From: JACRAR01 sp041674385
GTDB lineage: Bacteria; Pseudomonadota; Gammaproteobacteria; Burkholderiales; Rhodocyclaceae
Direction: 5' to 3'
Assembly: GCA_041674385.1 (NCBI GenBank)
Contig: JBAYVU010000007.1
Coordinates: forward strand, 34,794-98,793
Length of the DNA stretch: 64,000 nt
Shown here: piece after piece, positions 58,508 to 64,000 of the stretch
How the letters are laid out: every line of letters begins with the position of its first letter
How positions within the stretch are numbered: the first letter of the stretch is position 1
Made by a program: the position numbers and the translations under genes
The notes under the pieces: model-generated
What the model was told of the DNA's origin: nothing
The model's database searches: none
What the model saw: the letters and a program-made list of their open reading frames with translations, nothing else

Positions 58508-59814
58508 CGCAATCCCCCACGCACAAAGAAAAGTGGCTGATACGGCCGCAGCACCAGATCTCGATTGACGATGACGCGCACCGGCAAGCCGGGTCGCTCG
58601 GTCAGCGTCGGCTGCATGTTCATGTTACGCCGGGTCATCTCCTGGCCTACCTGGTTCACAGAGTCCTTCAGGCTGTCGCGCCCGGCGATGATCACGCGAT
58701 CGCCGCCATTGCGATTCTCCGGTGCGGCCAGCTCGGCGCCGATGCCCAGCAAGGTGGTCAGCGCTGCACCGGCGAACACGCGATCCCAATGCCAGTCCAC
58801 ACCGTCTTCCAGACCCGCATAACCCGCCGGATCGGTACCGACCAGCTTGTCGAGCTGGAACGAGGACGTATCCGGCAGGATGACCCGATTCCACACCACC
58901 TGCACGCGGCTCTGCCCGTAGCTCACCTGGCTGTTGTATTTGCCCAGCAAGCGCGAGCCCTGCGGGATCAGCACGTACTTGCCGGTGGCCGTGTCATAGA
59001 CCGGCTCTGTCACCGTGGCGATCACATCGCCCGGCAGGTCGGACTTGATGCCCGTGACCAGCGCAGCGGCGATCACCGTACCGGCCATGACCTGATACGG
59101 CGATGCGGGCATTTGCAGGGAGCCGGAATTGCGGGTTTCCGTAGAACCGGCTTTGGACAGAAACGCCTCCTTCTGGTCTTGCCGGTTCTGTACCGTCGTG
59201 GGATCGGCGGACTGGGCTGCTGTCGAGGCCGGGCCAGCGGCCATCGGATCAAAGGCGGCATTCGCGGCCAGCGCTGTGGCAGCAGGCAAGGCCTGCGGCT
59301 GCGCGGCAGCGGCTACCTTTTGGGCACCTGAACGGAAGAAAACCGAAGAAGCCGCCGCTTCCTCGGCTTGCTTCAAACGCGCCAAGCGCTCAACCTCGGC
59401 CGGGTCATGGCCAGGCTGCTGGTAGCCATAACCCTGCGCTTGTTGCTCGGCCTTGTGGATCGGGCCACCCAGGTCGCCTGGCAGCGGCGCACCGAGCTGC
59501 GGCACTGCGGCTGGCAGGGTCGGCGGCAGCTTGGAATAGTCTGCTGGCAGTCGATCAAGTCCTTCCGAGCGCGACACGCGATCCACGTTGTACAACTCCT
59601 TCTGGTCGCCAGCGCCACGGCGCTGCGTTGATTGCAGCGACCAGATGGTGCCACCGAGTACGGCAGTCGCCAGCCCGCCAGCGAGTACGGCCAGCATGCG
59701 CCGGTTCAGGCGCGTAACTGGACGCGGCTGGGAGCGCAGTGTCACGCTCTCCGGGGCCACCTTGGGCGGCACGTCTGGCGCTGGCGTGTCAGGGGTATCG
59801 TTCGTTTGGCTCAT
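58504..59814 (-). CDS. trbI: Conjugal transfer protein TrbI (VirB10-like)
   Basis: 436 residues. One N-terminal membrane helix (MLAVLAGGLATAVLGGTIW), a Pro/Ala-rich periplasmic linker, and a C-terminal VirB10/TrbI domain with MAGTVIAAALVTGIKSDLPGD, YVLIPQGSRLLGKYN and a late region containing the outer-membrane antenna. It spans the envelope to couple inner- and outer-membrane parts of the type IV secretion channel. Full length. Two bases separate it from trbG. Confidence 0.95.
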   Translation of the reverse strand: MSQTNDTPDTPAPDVPPKVAPESVTLRSQPRPVTRLNRRMLAVLAGGLATAVLGGTIWSLQSTQRRGAGDQKELYNVDRVSRSEGLDRLPADYSKLPPTLPAAVPQLGAPLPGDLGGPIHKAEQQAQGYGYQQPGHDPAEVERLARLKQAEEAAASSVFFRSGAQKVAAAAQPQALPAATALAANAAFDPMAAGPASTAAQSADPTTVQNRQDQKEAFLSKAGSTETRNSGSLQMPASPYQVMAGTVIAAALVTGIKSDLPGDVIATVTEPVYDTATGKYVLIPQGSRLLGKYNSQVSYGQSRVQVVWNRVILPDTSSFQLDKLVGTDPAGYAGLEDGVDWHWDRVFAGAALTTLLGIGAELAAPENRNGGDRVIIAGRDSLKDSVNQVGQEMTRRNMNMQPTLTERPGLPVRVIVNRDLVLRPYQPLFFVRGGLR

Positions 59815-59816
59815 GG

Positions 59817-60830
59817 TCAGTTCCTCCGCGTCCCGCTCACAGTCCCATCCGTGCGCTCGATCCGCACCACGTCACCTTTGTCAGCGCCTAAGCGCAGTTC
59901 GGCAGCGCCGAACAGCCGATCCACGATGTAGTACGGCGAACGGAAACGGTAGTTCACGAGCTGGCCATCCCCCTGCGCGCCGATGACGAACAGCGGTGGC
60001 AGCTCGCCCTGCGCGATGCCACCGGGGAACTGGATATAGACCTTCTCGCCATCGTCGAAGGCGCGTAGCGGTTTCCAGGGTGGATTGCTGCCGATGATCG
60101 CGTAGCGAAACCGGATTTTCTCCAGCGACAGGCCCGCATCGACCGGTGCGGCAACTTGTGCAGCCTGTGCCTGACGCTGCAAGGCCAGCATGCGATCCTT
60201 CGGATAGTCCCAGGATACGGACGCCATCCATGCCTTCTCGGTCGAGGTCAGCTCGATCAGGTAGGTGCGCCGGTTGGTCGTCACAACCAGATTGGTTTTA
60301 AGACCGCTGCGCGTGGGCTTGACCAGCACGCTCACGCGCAGACCGGCCCCCGTGCCGCTGGACGTGTCCCCCACGATCCAGCGCACGGTGTCGCCAGCGG
60401 CGACCGTCACCAGTTCCTCGCCCGGTTGGAGCGAAACCACCGTCACCCGGCCTGGACTGGCATAGACCTGGTACAGCGCACCATCGGTGAACGGCCATAC
60501 CTGGATCGCATTGACGTAGCCCTCGCGGGTCGGTGCAATTCGGGCCTCCTGATTGGCCCGCGTGACCCGTACCTTCTCGTCGGTCGATTCAGGTGCAGTC
60601 TTGGCCTCCAGCTCATTCGGCAACAGCTTCAACTGCTCGGGCAATGGCAAAGGCTGAGGAACCGCAACCACTTCGATGGGCTTGGGCAACTCCGGCAGCG
60701 GCTGCGCCGCGACTGGTTCATCGAGCGTGATAGTCGGCGGCGGCTGGCCTTGCGTGGCGCAGCCCGAGAGTGTCATTGATGTGGCCACCAGTAGTGGCAG
60801 AAATACGTAAATGCGCAAAGACGGTTTCAT
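59817..60830 (-). CDS. trbG: Conjugal transfer lipoprotein TrbG (VirB9-like)
   Basis: 337 residues. A lipoprotein signal with lipobox LSGC at about residue 24, a proline-rich linker, then the VirB9/CagX domain with YVNAIQVWPFTDGALYQVYASPGRVT, RRTYLIELTSTEKAWMASVSWDYP and the C-terminal FRSPYYIVDRLFGAAELRLG. Part of the outer-membrane core complex. It overlaps trbF by 4 bp. Confidence 0.95.
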   Translation of the reverse strand: MKPSLRIYVFLPLLVATSMTLSGCATQGQPPPTITLDEPVAAQPLPELPKPIEVVAVPQPLPLPEQLKLLPNELEAKTAPESTDEKVRVTRANQEARIAPTREGYVNAIQVWPFTDGALYQVYASPGRVTVVSLQPGEELVTVAAGDTVRWIVGDTSSGTGAGLRVSVLVKPTRSGLKTNLVVTTNRRTYLIELTSTEKAWMASVSWDYPKDRMLALQRQAQAAQVAAPVDAGLSLEKIRFRYAIIGSNPPWKPLRAFDDGEKVYIQFPGGIAQGELPPLFVIGAQGDGQLVNYRFRSPYYIVDRLFGAAELRLGADKGDVVRIERTDGTVSGTRRN

Positions 60831-61531
60831 GGTTTGGTCCCCTCGGAAGAATCGAGTTCACGGCTCCACGACAACCCATTGACGTAGATGCCCAGCGGAT
60901 TGCGGCGCAACCGTTCCTCGGTGCGCGGCGTTTGCAGGACGACGGACACAACAGCGGTCCAGCGCTCCAGTCCAGCGGCCGCGCCGTTGACATAGCGACG
61001 CTCGGTCCACCGCACGTTGAACGACGCATCGCTGGCGCGCACGATGCTGGTGATCTGCACCGTGACCGACTCTTTGCCGATGCGGGCAAAGGGATCGTTG
61101 GTGCGTGCGTAGTCATTGAGCACGGCCGCGCCCCGGTCGGTCGTGTAGTCGTAGGCATCGAGCCAGTTCTGCCGCACGACGATGGGGTCAATGGAGAGTG
61201 AGCGCACCAGCGTGACGAAGCGCCCCAGGTGGTGGGCCGTCTGCGCATCAGTTGGCTTGTATGGCGTAGCGGCTTCGCCGACAGCGCGCACTTGCCCGCT
61301 GCTGTCCACCTCCACCACAAAGGGCGTAACGTTGGATTGCGCCGAGCGCCAGACCAGGCCCCCAGCCATCAGCAAGGCCAGCACCAGGCAACCGAAAGCC
61401 ATCAACCGCCAGTTCTTTGCCTGCACGCGGGCCGAACCGATACGGTCATCCCAAACCTGTTCGGCAGATTGGTATGGGGTGGCAGGCTGCGGCCTGTCTG
61501 CATAGCGCACCAATGAACGTTTGAATCGCAT
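60827..61531 (-). CDS. trbF: Conjugal transfer protein TrbF (VirB8-like)
   Basis: 234 residues. A short cytoplasmic N-terminus, one membrane helix (LMAFGCLVLALLMAGGLVW) and a periplasmic VirB8 domain with RFVTLVRSLSIDPIVVRQNWLDAYDY and LGIYVNGLSWSREL. It nucleates the inner-membrane part of the secretion channel. Gap of 12 bp to trbL. Confidence 0.94.
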   Translation of the reverse strand: MRFKRSLVRYADRPQPATPYQSAEQVWDDRIGSARVQAKNWRLMAFGCLVLALLMAGGLVWRSAQSNVTPFVVEVDSSGQVRAVGEAATPYKPTDAQTAHHLGRFVTLVRSLSIDPIVVRQNWLDAYDYTTDRGAAVLNDYARTNDPFARIGKESVTVQITSIVRASDASFNVRWTERRYVNGAAAGLERWTAVVSVVLQTPRTEERLRRNPLGIYVNGLSWSRELDSSEGTKP

Positions 61532-61543
61532 GAGATGTTCTCC

Positions 61544-62920
61544 TTATGAATCCGAGGGGTCGCGCAGGCTGGGACTACTGCCCGAGCCGCCGCCGTCTCC
61601 ACCGCGCAGCGTGTGGGCGACGGTCGAGGCGGCATGGCTGATCTGCTGGCGACGATGCAGGCGCTTGGCCCATGCGGGTTGTTGGGTATCGGTGGGCGCG
61701 GCATCGTTGCCGCCTTGAGCGGCCGGACCATTGGCCGTGCTCGCCGCCCCAGCCCCGGATGCCGGGGCATCCGGCTTGATGGCCGCCGCAGCCCGGTCCT
61801 TCATGGACTTGGCTCCGGCGGCGACCTTCTGTCCCACCGATTGCGCACCCGTCTTGGCGACGTTGCCCAGGCCAGCCGCCGCACCCTTGAGTCCGCCACC
61901 CGCACCGGCAGAACCGGCCTGGAACGCAGACTTCGCGCTGCTGGCGGTCGAGGCCATCGAGCTGGCACCGCTTGCGGCCATCTTTGCGGCACCCGGTGCC
62001 ATACGCGCACCGGCAGCAACGGCGCCTCCGACACCCGTGGCGGCAGCACCCACGGCGACCGCCGCTCCCGCGACACCCAACGCGGTTCCGGCAACGGCGC
62101 CTGCACCCAACTGCGGTGCCCCGGACACCAGCCCAGTCGCGATGCCTGGCCCGAAGATCCCCAGGCCCAGCATCGCCAGTGCGGCCAGCATGATGGTCAG
62201 TGCGTGGTCGATGGAGGGTTCATTCGGCGTCACCTGGAATTCGGCAAACAAGCCCGTGCCAATCCCTACGATGACCGCCAGCACCAGCACCTTGATGCCC
62301 GACGACACCACGTTGCCCAATACTTTTTCAGCGAGAAACGAGGTCTTGTTCCACAGAGCGAACGGCACCAGCACAAAGCCTGCAAGCGTGGTCAGCTTGA
62401 ATTCGATCAAGGTGACGAAGAGCTGCACCGCGAGTACGAAGAAACTCACGATCAGCACCAGCCAAGCCAGGAACAAAACGACGATCGCGTCAAGGTTCAC
62501 GAACACCTCGGGGAAGCCCGCCATGTCGCCGATCTGCTTCAGGATCGGCGCACCGGCGTCGATGCCGACCTTGGCCAGCCGCCCCGGCTGCAGGAACTCG
62601 GCCTGAGTGATCGTTGAGCCCGACGCCACCAATCCCAAGCCGGCGAAGGACCGGAACACGATGCCGGCCAGCAGATTGAAATTGCCGATGATGTAGGCGA
62701 AGGTGCCCACATACAGCACCTTCTTGATGAGCTTGCCAATGATGTCGTCCCCGCCACCGCTGGCATGGCTCATGGCCCAGAACAGCCCGGCCAGCGTCAT
62801 GTCGATCACCACCAGCGTGGTAGTCAGGAAAGCCACTTCTCCTCGTAGCAAACCGAAACCGGAGTCGATGTAGTGCGAGAAGACGCTGAGGAAATGATCG
62901 ATAACAGAAACGTCGTTCAT
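61544..62920 (-). CDS. trbL: Conjugal transfer membrane protein TrbL (VirB6-like)
   Basis: 458 residues with several membrane helices in the N-terminal half (for example FLTTTLVVIDMTLAGLFWAM and LIVSFFVLAVQLFVTLIEFKL) and a long Ala/Gly-rich, low-complexity C-terminal half. This is the standard TrbL layout. The repetitive Ala/Gly tail varies much between relatives. It forms the inner-membrane pore part of the conjugation channel. Confidence 0.93.
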   Translation of the reverse strand: MNDVSVIDHFLSVFSHYIDSGFGLLRGEVAFLTTTLVVIDMTLAGLFWAMSHASGGGDDIIGKLIKKVLYVGTFAYIIGNFNLLAGIVFRSFAGLGLVASGSTITQAEFLQPGRLAKVGIDAGAPILKQIGDMAGFPEVFVNLDAIVVLFLAWLVLIVSFFVLAVQLFVTLIEFKLTTLAGFVLVPFALWNKTSFLAEKVLGNVVSSGIKVLVLAVIVGIGTGLFAEFQVTPNEPSIDHALTIMLAALAMLGLGIFGPGIATGLVSGAPQLGAGAVAGTALGVAGAAVAVGAAATGVGGAVAAGARMAPGAAKMAASGASSMASTASSAKSAFQAGSAGAGGGLKGAAAGLGNVAKTGAQSVGQKVAAGAKSMKDRAAAAIKPDAPASGAGAASTANGPAAQGGNDAAPTDTQQPAWAKRLHRRQQISHAASTVAHTLRGGDGGGSGSSPSLRDPSDS

Positions 62921-62929
62921 GGCGTCCTC

Positions 62930-63658
62930 TCAGTGGCCGTAGAAATCGACGGTCTGCGGGGTGTACGGCGTGCCGTCACCGATGAAGCGCCGCCGCACTT
63001 CGCGAGCACGCTCCTGCACGGCAACGATGCGCGCCTGCTCCAGTGCGGTCGCACGATCCTGCGTGACCTGGAGTTGCTGCGCCTGGATGGCCTGCCGCGC
63101 TTGCAGGGCCAGCAGTTGGTTGGTGGCCTGTGTGGCTTGCAGCGCACCGATCGCCGACTGGCTGCGGTTCACCAGGTCAGTCAACGTCTGTTCGTCGGAG
63201 GCGAAGTTCTGTACGGCTTGCGACTGCACCTTGGTCGCGGTGCGCAGCGCTTCGAGCGAATTGCGCCAGTGCGAACGCGCATCGGTCGCCATCTGGTTTC
63301 CCGAGATGGAGGCGGAATACGCATCCGGGTAGAGCCGCTGGAATTCGCTCTCCATTTGCGACACGTTGAACGCCAATCCCTGCGCCTGTTGAATGAGCTG
63401 GTTTGTCGCCAACAGCGACGCACGCAGTTCATTCAACGCGCTGAAGTCCAGACCGGTGAGGTTCTTCGCCTGGTTCATCAGCGACTGCGCCTGATTCTGG
63501 AGCTGTCTGATCTGGTTGTTGATCTGTTCCAGCGTGCGTGCGGCCGTCATGATGTTCTGGGTCAGATTGGACGGATCGATCACGACCCACTGCGCGTGCG
63601 CGACTGGCATCAGGGTCACCAGCGCTGCGGCGGCAATGGCGAGGATGGTCTTTTTCAT
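62930..63658 (-). CDS. trbJ: Conjugal transfer protein TrbJ (VirB5-like)
   Basis: 242 residues. A signal peptide (MKKTILAIAAAALVTLMPVAHA) and a helical periplasmic body with VIDPSNLTQNIMTAARTLEQINNQIRQLQ and Gln-rich coiled coils. TrbJ/VirB5 proteins sit at the pilus tip or cap. It overlaps the trbE stop by 4 bp. No separate trbK (entry exclusion) gene is seen between trbJ and trbL, a 9-bp gap. Confidence 0.94.
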   Translation of the reverse strand: MKKTILAIAAAALVTLMPVAHAQWVVIDPSNLTQNIMTAARTLEQINNQIRQLQNQAQSLMNQAKNLTGLDFSALNELRASLLATNQLIQQAQGLAFNVSQMESEFQRLYPDAYSASISGNQMATDARSHWRNSLEALRTATKVQSQAVQNFASDEQTLTDLVNRSQSAIGALQATQATNQLLALQARQAIQAQQLQVTQDRATALEQARIVAVQERAREVRRRFIGDGTPYTPQTVDFYGH

Positions 63659-64000
63659 GGTGCGTTCTCCTGTTGATCTGACGAAAGGGACGGAAAGGAC
63701 GGAACAAGGTCGGCGGCCCAGTCGAGGCCGCGATGGCGCAGCCAGGCAGCTGCGAAGTCGGGAGACGGCACGGAGCGGGATACCGCATCAATGTCGTGCT
63801 GGTCCTGCGGTGTCGAAGCACCGGCAAAGGCCAGCGTGACCGGCCCCAGGTCCAGGTCGAACAAGCGATTGCCCAGTCGCGACTGGTAGTAGTAGTCGCG
63901 TTTGGGAACCGCCTCGGCCACGATGTCGATCTGGCGACGGTTCAAACCAAAGCCTTCGTAGATCGTGCGAATCTGCGGTTCGGTCGCCTGCGGATTCGGC
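63655..64000 (-). CDS. trbE: Conjugal transfer ATPase TrbE (VirB4-like), C-terminal part
   Basis: The open frame enters from the right edge and ends at 63655. The visible 114 residues include QIRTIYEGFGLNRRQIDIVAEA, KRDYYYQSRLGNRLFDLDLGPVTLAFAGAS and a Pro/Ser-rich end, the expected TrbE C-terminus. The Walker motifs lie outside the window. It energises pilus assembly in the conjugation channel. Confidence 0.9.
   Translation of the reverse strand, partial: PNPQATEPQIRTIYEGFGLNRRQIDIVAEAVPKRDYYYQSRLGNRLFDLDLGPVTLAFAGASTPQDQHDIDAVSRSVPSPDFAAAWLRHRGLDWAADLVPSFPSLSSDQQENAP

Larger units (their letters stand above)
57969..64000 (-). mobile_element. Terminal part of a Tn4371-type integrative conjugative element
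   Basis: A mating-pair cluster trbE-J-L-F-G-I plus DUF2274 is the usual trb end of Tn4371-like ICEs, where it lies next to attR. The element continues beyond the window. The left boundary is not certain: TTTTTTGAT at 57969-57977 resembles the TTTTTCAT core repeat reported for this family (one mismatch), and chromosomal kdsD starts 128 bp away. Between 57978 and 58240 no gene is recognised, only a terminator hairpin. Confidence 0.7.

Overview
The window looks like a chromosomal segment of a free-living, motile or surface-responsive betaproteobacterium. Rhodocyclales or Nitrosomonadales-like is my inference, from GC-rich coding, the ilvE / zinc-finger / waaF order, a kdsD-kdsC-lptC-lptA operon, a phasin, and initiator tRNA-fMet with a C1:A72 mismatch. 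No rRNA and no CRISPR array were seen.

1-14.8 kb is mostly housekeeping: purB (cut by the window edge), a GST, mnmA-nudJ, ilvE, a CHCC zinc-finger protein, waaF, an NTF2-like protein, a phosphomannomutase, an EAL-HDOD protein, alaS, two PilZ proteins (one YcgR-like), an alpha/beta hydrolase and pcm.

15-23.5 kb (minus strand) is one apparent operon. It encodes a cytoplasmic group 2-type [NiFe] hydrogenase (small and large subunit), its maturation protease, and then, with overlapping or nearly abutting genes, a PAS hybrid kinase (REC-REC-Hpt), an HD-GYP response regulator and a REC-REC-kinase. It reads as a possible hydrogen-sensing, c-di-GMP-degrading phosphorelay. The small subunit has Asp in place of one proximal-cluster Cys.

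23.7-24.6 kb carries rdgC. 24.9-40.6 kb (minus strand) is a second, eight-gene signalling operon: three membrane sensors with GAF domains but no kinase domain, a 1482-residue hybrid kinase, a CheB-CheR fusion without receiver, a kinase without sensor, and a second copy of the HD-GYP / REC-REC-kinase pair found in the hydrogenase operon. The two operons together form a large paralogous network with HD-GYP outputs. No GGDEF synthase is encoded here.

40.6-42.1 kb is a scar zone: a TIGR02647-like pseudogene carrying a 22-bp palindrome, a bacteriohemerythrin, a 5' gltX fragment, four GGGCAC repeats at exactly 11-bp spacing, and tRNA-fMet. 42.2-53.3 kb returns to ordinary genes: a CHRD protein, a peroxiredoxin, a quinone oxidoreductase, a ParA-like ATPase, asnS, a secreted protein, glnS, crcB and hrpA.

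53.3-57.8 kb (minus strand) holds the Kdo/LPS-transport operon kdsD-kdsC-lptC-lptA, followed by an enoyl-CoA hydratase and a phasin instead of the usual lptB-rpoN. From about 58 kb to the window end lies the terminal part of a Tn4371-type integrative conjugative element, with mating-pair genes trbE (partial), trbJ, trbL, trbF, trbG, trbI and a DUF2274 gene. Its end lies immediately upstream of the kdsD promoter.
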